Assembly (NCBI GenBank): GCA_028386065.3
Contig: JAKUCV010004442.1
Coordinates: 1 to 64,000 of the forward strand
Reading direction: 5' to 3'
DNA from: Turnera subulata
Lineage: Eukaryota > Streptophyta > Magnoliopsida > Malpighiales > Passifloraceae
DNA: 64,000 nt
In this document: positions 1 through 10,497 of the stretch, piece by piece
How the letters are laid out: every line of letters begins with the position of its first letter
How positions within the stretch are numbered: position 1 is the first letter of the stretch
The notes under the pieces: model-generated
What the model was told of the DNA's origin: nothing
What the model saw: the letters and a program-made list of their open reading frames with translations, nothing else
Database searches by the model: none
Position numbers and translations under genes: made by a program

Positions 1-201
1 CTTGTACAAAGGGGTCCTAACTTCTCTTCTCTTGCTCTTTTTGCACTTTAACTCTTGATCATATCTTCACTTGAATTCTTGATCACTTTGGTTGAGTACT
101 TGTTTGCTTGATTTCTTTTTGCTTCATCTTTGTTATGATCTTGGTTTGTCATTTATCAAAACCTGTAATGAATGAACCATGAAGACATAGGTTCTAACAA
201 T
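1..201. other. unassigned AT-rich flank
   Basis: No gene is recognised. The stretch ends in TTCTAACA directly before copia reverse-transcriptase sequence. It may be the edge of another insertion whose other end lies outside the window, but this cannot be confirmed here. Confidence 0.3.
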
Positions 202-1160
202 ATGGTATGCAAGTTGCAGAGATCCATTTATGGATTGAAGCAAGCTTCTAGGAGTTGAAATCTTCGTTTTAATGATGTAATTAAAGAGTTTGGTTTCATC
301 AAGAACGAAGATGAACCATGTGTTTACAAGAAGGTTAGTGGGAGCACCATTGTTTTCTTGATGTTGTATGTTGACGACATCTTGCTCATTGGGAATGACA
401 TTCCGACACTACAGTTCGTAAAAACTTGGTTAGAAAAGAATTTCTCGATGAAGGACTTAGGAGAAGCTGCCTATGTGTTAGGTATAAAGATCTATAGAGA
501 TAGATCCAAAAGGCTTCTCGGGCTAAGTCAGAGTACGTATATTGACAAGGTGCTAAAGAGGTTTAGCATGCAAGATTCCAAGAAAGGATTCTTGCCCTTG
601 TCACATAGCATATCTTTCTCAAAGTATCAATGTCCTAGTACATTTAAGGAGAGAGAGCGGATGAGTAAGATTCCTTTTGCTTCGGCAATAGGATCTATCA
701 TGTATACCATGCTATATACTCGGCTGGACGTCGCTTATGCTTTGAGTGTCACAAGCAGATACCAAACTGATCCCAGAGAGTGTCACTGGACAGCAGTTAA
801 GAACATCCAAAGTACTTGAGAAGCACTAAGGATGCATTCCTGGTTTACGGAAGTGTTGATGAGCTTGTGTAAAGGGTTACACATATGCTAGCTTCGAAAC
901 CGATAGGGGTGATTTTAGAACGCAGTTAGGATAGGCGTTTTGTCTTGGAAGTGGTAATGTGTGCTGGAAGAGTTCCAAGCAAGGTACTGTATGCTGGAAG
1001 AGTTCTAAGCAAGAGACAGTAGCCGACTCTACAACTGAGGCTGTGTATAGTTACTTTTGGGAAAAAAGTAGGAGATCTATTGTCTAATCTTCTCACGCAG
1101 CGGAAGCATGATGGTCATGCAAGATCCACATGTATGAGATATATGGATGATTGGCTTTAG
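202..1160 (+). pseudogene. Ty1/copia polyprotein fragment: reverse transcriptase to RNase H
   Basis: Degenerate 3' half of a copia polyprotein. The fragment opens with reverse-transcriptase sequence ending YGLKQASR, followed by a stop. The catalytic block reads LYVDDILLIGND (YVDD box) near 365-400, and an open stretch at 358-819 runs through the RT thumb. After 819 the frame breaks and RNase H survives only as scraps up to the polypurine tract. It is the same family as the minus-strand copia at 42845-51783, whose RT is nearly identical (MKDLGE, VLGIKIYRDRSKRLLGLSQS). Gag, protease and integrase are absent, so the copy is dead. Confidence 0.85.
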
Positions 1161-1174
1161 TGCAAGTGGGAGAT
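1161..1174 (+). promoter_or_regulatory. copia polypurine tract
   Basis: TGCAAGTGGGAGAT lies directly before the LTR start TGTTAGTG. The related minus-strand copia has an equivalent tract at 45070-45083. In this family the tract primes plus-strand DNA synthesis. Confidence 0.7.
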
Positions 1175-2707
1175 TGTTAGTGTAGTATGCCCAAAAGCCA
1201 ATCATGGATGATTATTTGTAGTCATGTATACGCATTAAGGTTATTCCAATAAGTATCGTTTATGAGATAAACGCTTGCACATACTTATAATCCTAGAATA
1301 TTTCATATTCTTAAATTGTCCCTAGTCGATTATTATTATGGAAGGATTGTAATAATAAATTAAGACTAGCGTATGTTGAGAATTGCATATGTGATATGAA
1401 TTCTACATACGGGTACAAGTTAGAGAACTTGTGGACTGGACCGACCCACATAAGAACGCTACATGGAACGTTATATGTTTTGTCGATAGCGGTTCTTATA
1501 ATGTATTGTCCTTAGACCTGAGATCATCAAGGTTCCCAACATGTGAGTCATATGCTTTGATATTATTCCTGGTCATCCGTAACTGGATAGACGTAAGGGT
1601 AATCATTGGGTATATGATGAGTGTGTACTGGGTTTTGTATGATCCAGAGGGGATTCGTCCAACCCATATAACGGGTATATTATCAGAGTGTTTCATGATA
1701 GAGTTGAACCGTAAATGCATGGCCATGCTCGGATAATGATATATGATATCATTGGTATCCGTTTTACCGGTTAACTCGAGGATCAAGAAACCGAGATTAA
1801 AACATATGCGAGATTGACATATTCCATGTCTCGTGTTTAATCTTGATAATGGGACGAAGGGACGATGACATATTCCGAGGCACGTGGAATCAGTATTGAT
1901 CTTGTCGTTCGGGTGGCAATGATGTGTTGCTAGACGCCCCGCTCTTTCTTATAATTGTAAAATGAGATTTTACGATTATTGCCGAACGTACAAGCGCCTA
2001 CAGGGTCACACACATACATCCGTTGATTCGAGCAAGTGGTTGGACCGTGGTTGGACCATGGTTGAACCAAGGTGTGGTTAGACCGCGGTTGGACCGTGGT
2101 TGGACCAGGGTTGTTTTGGTACAACAATGATCTGAATTATTGACCAGAGTTAGTGGTATGGTGGTGTGTTATCTGATTATGCATTAGTGGAGACAAGATA
2201 ATGAGGGTCATGGTCTTTGGGGCCTAGTGTTGGCCATTAGCCTTATCACTTATGCATTATGGAAAAGAGAGAGGTAGAGTACCTTTGTGATCAGATCACT
2301 CTCTTTCTCTTCTCTTGCTTGTTTTGAGTTTTTCAGAGCAAAAACACATACACACTAGCTTCTTCTTCTTTGTGAAAGAAGGAAGAACACTAAACACCTA
2401 AAACATAACTCCCGAAAATCTGTTGCTAGCACACCAGTTCGGGAGAGCTTGGGTTGAAGTCGTGAGACGTTCTTCAGCCGGTTACAACGGTTCGTGTGGA
2501 TACCATAGAGGGGCGAGGCCTTTGTCTGGCTCTAGCTGATTCGGTTCTACAGTTGGGTGAGAGACCTCAACCGAACAAGGTATGTAAAAATTGTTATTCG
2601 GTTTAGCTCCCTTCACATGGATCCTCCATGTGTATCCGGTATTTCCGCTGCGTATACATGTTGTATTTGTGCTTTTGATTGTCAATTGCTTGAACCGGAT
2701 ACTTACA
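1175..2707 (+). repeat. copia 3' LTR (about 1.53 kb)
   Basis: Starts TGTTAGTGTAG just after the polypurine tract and ends CCGGATACTTACA. It is homologous along its length, in opposite orientation, to the LTRs at 43624-45069 and 50341-51783. Shared landmarks are the CAAAAGCCAATCAT start, the TGGTTGGACC minisatellite and CACATGGATCCTCCATG near the end. It abuts gypsy gag sequence at 2708, suggesting insertion into the gypsy element, but the left flank is missing so a TSD cannot be tested. Confidence 0.85.
2034..2115 (+). repeat. TGGTTGGACC minisatellite inside the LTR
   Basis: About six degenerate copies of an 11-12 bp unit (GTGGTTGGACC) in tandem. The matching part of the other LTRs of this family (about 44250-44330 and 50955-51045) holds the same unit in inverse orientation with different copy number and order. 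It is therefore a fast-changing internal LTR repeat. Confidence 0.75.
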
Positions 2708-3870
2708 ACAAGAATATAGACGCACCCTTAATGCTGCTGCTGGAGGGAAGTTCAAGGAAGCGACGTATAAGGATGCCAAGAGGATTATGCTGAACCTAGA
2801 AGATGAAGATGAGCCGCGCTGCAACACCAGGGGTGTACATCATGTCGATAAGACTACAATTCTGGAAGCCCAAATAGCAGCTCTCACTAAGCATTTCAAG
2901 GATTTTACAACAAAGATAGTGTAGCTCGTAGCTCATATTCAACCCGTTATTCCTAACAGTGTTTGTGAATTATGCAGTGGCCCTCACTCTTTCCTTGAAT
3001 GCCCGGTGAACAATTCAGAGGACGCCAATTTCATTGAACAACGCCCCCAATCCATCTTACAATAACTACAATCAGGGATATAACCAGAGTTGGCAGTCAC
3101 ACCCTAATCCAAACTACTACCAGTAGTGGCAGCAGCAGGGTGGACAGCAAGGAGGATCTTTTGAGTTGATGGGCATAATGAGGCAGCTGATGGAAAGTGT
3201 GAGCAAGATTGACAAGGAAGTGACTATGCTGAAGGCTCACAACAAGAAGATTGAGAATCAGGTTGCACAGTATACTACGCAGCAGCAGCGACCACAGGGC
3301 AGGCTGCTAGGCCAACCAGTGATGAATCCAAAAGAGAAATGCATGGCAGTAACACTCAAAAGTGGGAAAGAGCTTCTAGACCTTGTTTCTAAACCAGCAA
3401 AAGTGACAACACCCGAATCAGAGGAGAAACAGGAAGCAGCACCAAAACCAGTGACGCTGCGTGAGTCTGTCCCAATTGAAAAGCCTCTGCCAGTGCCCTA
3501 TCAGCCACTAATTCCATTCTCGTAGGTTTATATGAAGCATTCAGAGGGCGCACTACTTGGTCAATCCATAAATCCAAAGGAACAGTGTCAGGCATTGACA
3601 CTACGGAGTGGGAAAGAGCTTCCAAACCCTGTTCCTAAGCTAGTAAAGGAGCCAGCACCCGAAACAGAGAAGAAACAGGAAGCAGCGACTGAACCAGTGA
3701 CGCTGTCAGGAGCTGGGTCTAAGATGAAGCCATTGCCAGTGCCCTACCAGCCCCCACTGCCATATCCACAAGTCTATAGGAAGAGCAGACTCGAGGAGCA
3801 ATACAAAAGATTTGTGGACATGCTTAGCAGCTTGAGGTTGGAGATTCCTTTCACCATTGTTTTGGAATAG
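2708..3870 (+). pseudogene. Ty3/gypsy gag remnant (Athila/Tat-like) with internal duplication
   Basis: Broken Gag C-terminal region. A cysteine-rich knuckle remnant (VCELCSGPHSFLECP) lies near 2965-3005, followed by the YNNYNQGYNQSW type of sequence near 3058-3095 typical of plant Athila/Tat Gag. The linker to the protease follows as two open stretches (3166-3525 and 3532-3870), each with the block NPKE-C-A-TL-SGKEL and a PLPVPYQP motif. One linker unit has thus been duplicated in tandem (about 3329-3527 and 3568-3767), separated by a stop. RLEEQYKRFVDML near 3785-3825 leads into the protease. The copy cannot make an intact Gag. Confidence 0.75.
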
Positions 3871-4689
3871 ATGCCCACCTATATAAAGTTTCTAAAGGAG
3901 ATCCTGACCAACAAGCGCACTGTAGAGAAGCAGACAGTGGCCCTTACAGTAGAATGTAGTGTTGTGTTACTGCAACAGCAGCCCCTACCAAAGAGTGAAG
4001 ATCCGAGAAGCTTTTCAATTCCTTGTACTATTGGCACCCAGAACTTCAATAGAGCATTGAGTGACCTTGGGGCCAGTATAAGTTTGATGCCATTAGCAGC
4101 AGCACAAAAGCTCAACTTTGGGGAGATAAAGCAAACATGCATGATGTTGCAGCTTGCTGATCGATCGGTGAAGTATCCTGTTGGTGTCTTGGAGAGTGTC
4201 CCTGTGAAGATTGGGAAGTTCTTTATACCTTGTGACTTGGTGATCATGGACATGGAGCTTGATGAGCAGACCCCAATCATTCTTGCGAGGCCTTTTCCTG
4301 CAAGAGCTGGCACTGTTATTGATGTAAAGGATGGTAGCATCACATTTCGAGTTGGGGAGGAAAGGGTAGATTTTACTGGCGAGAAGATAGAATGTAATGC
4401 ATGCTATATGGTGAATGCTGTTAATGTCGAGGAGGATATAATTCATGCAGCAGGCGCTATGGAGGACATTGCTGGTTCACGATTGAGTTGTTTAGCAAGC
4501 AAGGGTGGACCAAAAGACGGTGGCAGCACTAAAGTGATGGTAGCAGAACGCCCATTGACTATTCCTATTGTTGACCCCAAATTGAAAGCCGTGAAGATTC
4601 TAAATGACAGTGGCACTGTTTCTCAATCTGTTGATATGGTGGAGCCTCCTATAGACGTGCCAAAGCTTCCATTATGCAAATTTAAATGA
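3871..4689 (+). pseudogene. Ty3/gypsy aspartic protease domain
   Basis: Open stretch of 272 codons. After MPTYIKFLKEILTNKR comes a retropepsin fold: FSIPCTIG, then the catalytic turn LSDLGASISLMPL near residue 70, then VIMDMELDEQTPIILARPF near residues 125-145. DLGASI is the usual active-site form in plant gypsy elements, so the domain looks intact. The protease would process Gag-Pol in virus-like particles, but no RT follows. The frame instead runs into a stop and then integrase C-terminal sequence, so this is an isolated domain of an internally deleted element. Confidence 0.8.
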
Positions 4690-4938
4690 AAGAAGAGGAA
4701 GTTTAATGTGGTTGATCGAGTTCTCCTCTTTCACTCTAAGCTGAAACTCTCCATTGGCCAATTTTGTAATTGCTGGACAGGGCCACATACAGTGCTTGAT
4801 TACCTTCCAAATGGTAATGTGGAGATTTGTGATGAGGAGAATAACACTTTCAAGGTGAATGGACAAAAACTCAAGCATCACAATTCTGCAGCAGCGACGG
4901 TGAAGGAAATTCCTAACCTTCTCTTTGAGCCACCATGA
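4690..4938 (+). pseudogene. gypsy integrase C-terminal remnant
   Basis: The frame reads FNVVDRVLLFHSKLKL, then WTGPHTVLDYLPNGNVEI, then FKVNGQKLKHH. These are the signatures of the integrase C-terminal domain in Athila/Tat-like elements (FxxGDRVLLFNSRLKL and SRWTGPYxV). It follows the protease almost directly, so RT, RNase H and the integrase core have been deleted, several kilobases in a normal element. The product cannot integrate DNA. Confidence 0.75.
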
Positions 4939-6852
4939 GCAGCACACACTGCAAAGTGTCCAGCTACAAGACATAAAAGAAGCGCTGCTCGGGAGGCAAC
5001 CCGAGGTATGTTTTAAGTTTTCAGTACATCCCAATAGTTTTATTTTCGTTTTTTTTTTGCTGTTGTTTTTGCAGCCATAAAAAGTATAAAAATCAGAAAA
5101 ATCATAAAGATAGGGGCACTGTGATGGCCAACAACAGCAGTGCTAGTGAAACACACCAATCTCGGCAAACAGAGAAGCATTCTTATCCTTTCTCCTACAC
5201 TTTTAATTTGCCAGCATGCACTGTATGCCATGATGTGTGTTATATCTGCTGAGTTTTGCTACATGTCCACTGTACCCCTGCATCCATGCATTTTCATGGT
5301 CCACTGTACCCCTGCATCCATGCATTTTCATGATTTACATCTCACGTTTCGTTTCAAGTTTGGGGGAGTCCCTCCCTTTTTGTTTTCTTTCTATTTTTAT
5401 GTGTTTTGTGCTTTATTTCAGCCCCAGTGAGGACACTGTGGAATTTAAGTTTGGTGGAAGGCAGAAATTAGCATTTCTTTGTATGTTCTACATTTGTATT
5501 CTATTTTTTATGGCCAATTGACTTGTGTTGTGTGTGCTGCTGGACTTTATATGCATTTTCTCGTTATATTTGCTGATGCAACACACTGACAGCGCCACTG
5601 CTTACTTGTTGTTTCGATTCCTGCTTATTTTTAATTGTACTTAAATTCGAATTTTGCTTCTTTTTAGCCAAGTTTAGTTTATGCAGGGTGTGAAATCGAA
5701 ATTAGTATAGTAATCATGCCCCATCGAGGTAACAAATGCCAATCTTCTCTTTAAAATTGGGCAGTACCTATTGTTAGCTATTTTAGAACCGACTCTCACT
5801 TTTCTTTCGAGGCGAAATTTTTATCATCTTGGCATACTTGAGGATGTGATATAGGCATTGTTTGATTAGCTTAATTTTATTTTATCCTACCTATGTCACT
5901 ATTTCATTTGACAACCCTGTTGAGCCTAGGTTGATGGTCGATTTTCTTTGATATTACCCACATCATCACACCTTAGCTTTTTGAGCCCTACACGACCATC
6001 ACGGTGCTTTAAAGCACATTGTTCTTTGAATTTTAGCCCGACCCTGCCTGCTTGCTTTCCTAGTTCTAATTTTCAGGATGACAGTGTTGAGTCAGCGTTG
6101 CTGTTATATGAAAAAGATGGAGTTTGTCAAAATTTTGAATGGAGCTTAGTATTCAATGACATGGAGATTTGTAATGTACTATTGTAAGATCAAGGGAGTT
6201 TAATAAAAAGGGTACACAAAAGAAAAAAAAAGAGAGAAAAGAGAAATTCAAAATCAAAAGTGAAAAGAGATACCCATTATGCTCCCTTGAAAATTTTTTG
6301 CTCACTTTATCTCCTATATTCAAATTGTGCTCCAGTGTTCTGGTTTTTCTTGGTAAAACTGCTTAAATTGAAGATGAAGCTATCTAAGTTAGAATCTTGG
6401 AAGGTAAGCACTTTTGTTAGCCTGTCTAATTTCCTTTCTTTGATAGCATAACCTATCCCCATTACAAGACCAAGAAAGACCTGTTGATCCTAGTTTATGC
6501 CTTGATGATCATTAGTGAAGATTGAAAATTTGAGTTGGCTTATGTGGTAGCAGTTTTTTGCGCTGGTACTTAACTTATCATATTGGCATGAGAAACTTTG
6601 ATGGTTAATGTTTACTTGCTATTTTCTTTTGATCATCTTTGTATCTGCTAACTTTGTTGGGATAGAGCTGATGTTATTTCTTTCAAAAAGATATACAGGA
6701 TATTGAGCAGCGAGCACTGCCGCGTGCGTGACAGGTGCTGTTGATGTGTTTAATTTGAGAAAGCACTTGTAATTTCCTGCAGCATCATTTTCTCCCTGTT
6801 CTTATTTGGGATTTTGCTTGGGGATCGGCAAAGGTTTAAGTTTGGGGAAATT
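4939..6852 (+). other. gypsy 3' untranslated region
   Basis: Noncoding tail between the pol stop and the LTR. GCTGCTCGGGAGGCAACCCGAG near 4985 is a landmark seen downstream of pol in many Athila/Tat elements. A perfect 34 bp tandem pair beginning GTCCACTGTACCCC lies at 5265-5298 and 5299-5332. The tract ends in a polypurine run (AAGTTTGGGGAAATT) directly before the LTR. Short open frames here look random. Confidence 0.6.
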
Positions 6853-8314
6853 TGATAGGCATGAAATTTACTTATATTTACAGCATACACTGTCGTCTTT
6901 TGACCTTGCATTTATCATAAATTCATGCATTTAGATGTTAAATCACTTCTTTTACTACCAAATCTACCTTTCCTTACCCTTTGATGCTTTCAGGTGCATT
7001 TTGGAGCTTTTTGGTGCCTTTTGGAGCATATTTGGCTATTTTTGGTTTAGCAGCGCCGCTGCTGCAACTAGCAGCGTAGCTGTCGGCAAGAAGCTCTGAT
7101 CCAGGGTATTATTTTGGACGATTTGCACCTACAATCTTGGAGAGTCTAGATGGACATTCCTCCTATGGAAAGAAGATCTTGAAATCTAATTCGCATGCCT
7201 GACAGCACCCTTACAGTGGGCACTAGCGTCAAGTTCCTATTTTTACTAAGGTTTACGCCTAAATTCCAGGAGTATTTTAAGAGGATGCACCTAGGCACTC
7301 CCAGCAAGGAAAGAAGATTTAGAGAGGAATTCTTGAAGCTAAAGTTTAGGAGTTTTATTCCTATTTCTACACGCATAAATTCCTATCTTTTAGGAATAAA
7401 ATCCTAGATATAAAAGGATTTCTTTTCTGGACCAAAATTGACAGCTTTTGGAGCAGGAAAAAGTCAGGGATTTGGCTGGAAGAAAAGTGGAGCTTTTAGT
7501 TTTATTTTACATTATGTCGATTACACTTTTCTACTTTATTTTCTTCTTCTTCATGAACTAAATCTTCTATCTAGGTTTATGGGATGTAGCTGCTGTTCTT
7601 GATGTTTGATTTATAATCCAGGCTTGGTTTTCTTTTATTCGTTTTGCTTTGATTTGATATAGAGTGCTTAACAGTGTCTGCGGCTTGATCACCCTCAAAC
7701 ACTTCTTAGACGCCTTAGTGACGCACCTAAAGGAGAAATTAAGAACTCAGACTGTTCTATATCAAGCCTCTACCCCTACTAATCGTCGAAAGAGACTTTA
7801 GGGTTAGTTGAGGATAACAGCGCCTGGCATAGCGACACTGCGCCCTAGGAAAGAGCTTCACTGACGAAAGCGGGTTGTTCCAGAACTAGGGTAGGTTTAT
7901 TTCTACAAGCGACAGTAGTTATAGACACTTTAGGTTAGGTAGCCTTTCAAAGTGGACGAATATATTTACCAAGTTATGAATTATAGTTAGATAGCGACAG
8001 TGTAGTGAACCCCGGACAACCTAGATCACCCATCACTGCGTTTTCTACCCAAAACCATCGATACCTACTACTTATTTCTTGTTTATTCTCTTTTCGAATT
8101 TATATTATTTATCTCTCTCTTATTTACTCGTTGTTTATTCAGTTTATTATCGATTCTAAACACTGCCTTCAAATCTCGGATTTTATTTACTGTTTATTGT
8201 TTATTATAGTCTAATCAATCGAGAGCCTGAGGCCAGTATTATTTTCTAGTCCCTGTGATTCGACCTTGTTACTACAGCAACGCTGTGCACTTGTAGCTAG
8301 CTTTTGAGCTAACA
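6853..8314 (+). repeat. gypsy 3' LTR (about 1.46 kb)
   Basis: Starts TGATAGGCATGAAATT just after the polypurine tract. It ends near TGTGCACTTGTAGCTAGC...GAGCTAACA, resembling other Athila/Tat LTR ends. The matching 5' LTR is not in the window, so the right edge is set by resemblance only. Confidence 0.7.
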
Positions 8315-8680
8315 TGAGAGTAAGAGATGGATACAATTTAAGACACAGAAAAGAAAGTGAAAAATCATAATTGAAAATATTCATTTTTCCTCAATAGAAA
8401 CCCATACAGAAGTTGAAATTAATACTATTGTATGTTGATTGGTTTCATTTCCAAGTCAAACAGATATTCACAACATATACCGATTTTTCACAACTTTCTC
8501 TCTTCATTTGCAGAAAGATAAACCGATTAATCCTAGTTATTCATAGTCAAATAGGTCAATACTCTATTTGAAATCAAAAGATTTCTAATTTTTTTTTTTG
8601 TTACAAGCTCTTTTTTTTTTTTTCTTTTTTTTTGCTATGGACTCGCTTCTAACTTGGAAAAAAAAATGATTCTAAACCAA
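8315..8680. other. AT-rich spacer with A/T tracts
   Basis: No gene. Long T runs lie at 8590-8635. An inverted repeat (arms AAAAAAATGATT / AATCATTTTTTT, 7 base loop) at about 8658-8694 sits across the stop codon of the neighbouring F-box gene. Confidence 0.5.
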
Positions 8681-9604
8681 TCATTTTTTTTTTGTTTCTT
8701 CATCCAATTTCTCAACTTCAATTACAAGATACTCGCCTACCACGTCCGCATCATCTGGATCAGTGTATACATATACAAACACACCAAAAATATTACCAGA
8801 CGTCTCTAATAGGAACTTTAGGGGATTTGAATCCCAGTCTTGCCTGGCTGGAGCTACTAGAGTTATTCTCAATGAATCAAGAGGATCAATAGTCACAACC
8901 AATCCGTTATCAGAAAAAGCATAAAATTTATCATGGATGTAGATAAGACGGATAAAACGAGCATCGGTGATGATCTGGCCTGAAATGGTAGTCCATTTGT
9001 GATCTCCCACCCTCCGAAGCCCCAACTTCCCAGTAATTATGACACCCTCATCATCTTGATATACTGCCATGACTGTAAAACCATCACCAGTTTTACTAAA
9101 ACCTGATGAAGCAAAAGCTGTGGTAAGAAGACAAACATATGGGTATGGCGACGCCAGATAATAATCATTACACATCTCATTGACTCTGAAGTCCTCCAAT
9201 AATAAATCTATGACTTCCGGCAAAACCCAATCACGATTTCCGTTAAAGAGAAACATGCGGCTTGGTAAATGTGGGGGAGTGAAATTGCCCGATGGCGGTG
9301 AGGGTCTAGTTAGCAGAATCAAGAAGGGAGCGGTAGTGTTGTGGGAAAAGGGTTGGATGGAGTAGATAGTTGATTTCCTGAGGATAACCTTGCTCATGCG
9401 AAGTTCTGATATCTCTGGTTCAATTGGCCAGGGAAGCTTCAGAGATGAGGGGAATGTGGGTGTGGGAGGGGTGGAAGAACGCCATGAATGGCAAACACCC
9501 CGGAAACGTACATTGTCAAGACGGCTGCTTTTGAGGCGGTCCCCTATCATTTCAAGAAGGTCGGTTTGAAGATCGGACCAGCATCTCAGTGGAGCTGAAG
9601 CCAT
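8681..9604 (-). CDS. F-box/DUF295 protein, C-terminally short
   Basis: 307-residue F-box protein. In this family the N-terminal F-box binds the SKP1 adaptor of an SCF ubiquitin ligase and the C-terminal DUF295 region may select the target, which is unknown. The F-box is at residues 6-45 (CWSDLQTDLLEMIGDRL, then RFRGVCHSW). DUF295 shows as YIHDKFYAFSDNGLVVTID in the second half. The start at 9604 (MASAPLRCW) matches the paralogues; an in-frame ATG 13 codons upstream is less likely. The protein stops at DEETKKK in an A tract, where the intact paralogue at 55791-56972 continues for about 100 residues (DEETKEWV...). It is probably truncated, perhaps a pseudogene. No intron is evident. Confidence 0.75.
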   Translation of the reverse strand: MASAPLRCWSDLQTDLLEMIGDRLKSSRLDNVRFRGVCHSWRSSTPPTPTFPSSLKLPWPIEPEISELRMSKVILRKSTIYSIQPFSHNTTAPFLILLTRPSPPSGNFTPPHLPSRMFLFNGNRDWVLPEVIDLLLEDFRVNEMCNDYYLASPYPYVCLLTTAFASSGFSKTGDGFTVMAVYQDDEGVIITGKLGLRRVGDHKWTTISGQIITDARFIRLIYIHDKFYAFSDNGLVVTIDPLDSLRITLVAPARQDWDSNPLKFLLETSGNIFGVFVYVYTDPDDADVVGEYLVIEVEKLDEETKKK

Positions 9605-9675
9605 TGAGATTTTTTCAGTGTTTAGAAACAGAGAAGTGATCAAAAGTCAGGTACGTAAGAGGAAGAGTGGAGAAG

Positions 9676-9686
9676 ATTTATATAAA
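9676..9686 (-). promoter_or_regulatory. TATA-box candidate for the F-box gene
   Basis: On the minus strand TTTATATAAAT lies about 75 bases upstream of the ATG at 9604, a plausible core promoter position. Position and sequence are the only support. Confidence 0.4.
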
Positions 9687-10121
9687 GGCAAGGGGTAGAG
9701 GAGAGAATGAATGGAGAGATCTAAAAGGAACTCATTTAATTGTTTGTCATGGTGGATGCATGCATGAATCTTGGTTGGTTAACTTCAGGATCAAGTAGCT
9801 GCATTTGGATTGTGGAATTTTGGGATTTGATAAATATATATTAATTTATGACTTAAAAGAACGTAAGAGACGCATAATAATTAATTGCTCATCAACGGTC
9901 TAATTATTCAACTTCCTTTGTTTAAGAATGGAAAATAGTGTAGCATAATTAATTAGCCTAATCTTTTGCGCAACCAAGACGCAAAATTCTCCTTCCCATT
10001 AATCCACCTTAATTATCTTTACGGCACATCTTTGTGTTCTTCCACTGTTGTAATTCTTGCACTGCAACCTTTCGCTGCTTTGGTCTTCGTATATTCTTCC
10101 ATTAGAATTTGACGTAAGACA
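9687..10121. other. intergenic, upstream of the F-box gene
   Basis: AT-rich sequence without a convincing reading frame or repeat up to the MITE at 10124. It probably holds distal promoter sequence of the minus-strand F-box gene. Confidence 0.4.
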
Positions 10122-10497
10122 TACTCCCTCGGTTCCGTTTTAATTGACGTTTAAGGTATCTGCACACAAATTAAGAAAGATAATTACTCCCTCCGTTCCG
10201 TTTTAATTGACGTTTAAGGTATCTACACATAAATTAAGAAAGATAATTAATCGCCTAGAATCTAGGATTATTTGGCTAACTCATCCTTATTTCACTTTTA
10301 ATAAAACTAAACAACCTAGACGTAATTGTTTTTTTTTTTATGCTAATCGAGCTTTATTAAAAAACCATAATAAGGTACAGAGTAAGAATACGCCAAGTTA
10401 GTAAGCTGCTGACAGGCCTAATATACAGTGGGGACAATTGCACAAAAAAGGGAAGAGAAGAGGGGAACCCTAATCACTAAAAGCAGAGTGAAGAGGA

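Noticed and set aside
5140..5521. Overlapping plus-strand frames of about 95 codons
   Set aside because: They lie in the gypsy 3' untranslated region over a 34 bp tandem repeat and have no known domain.
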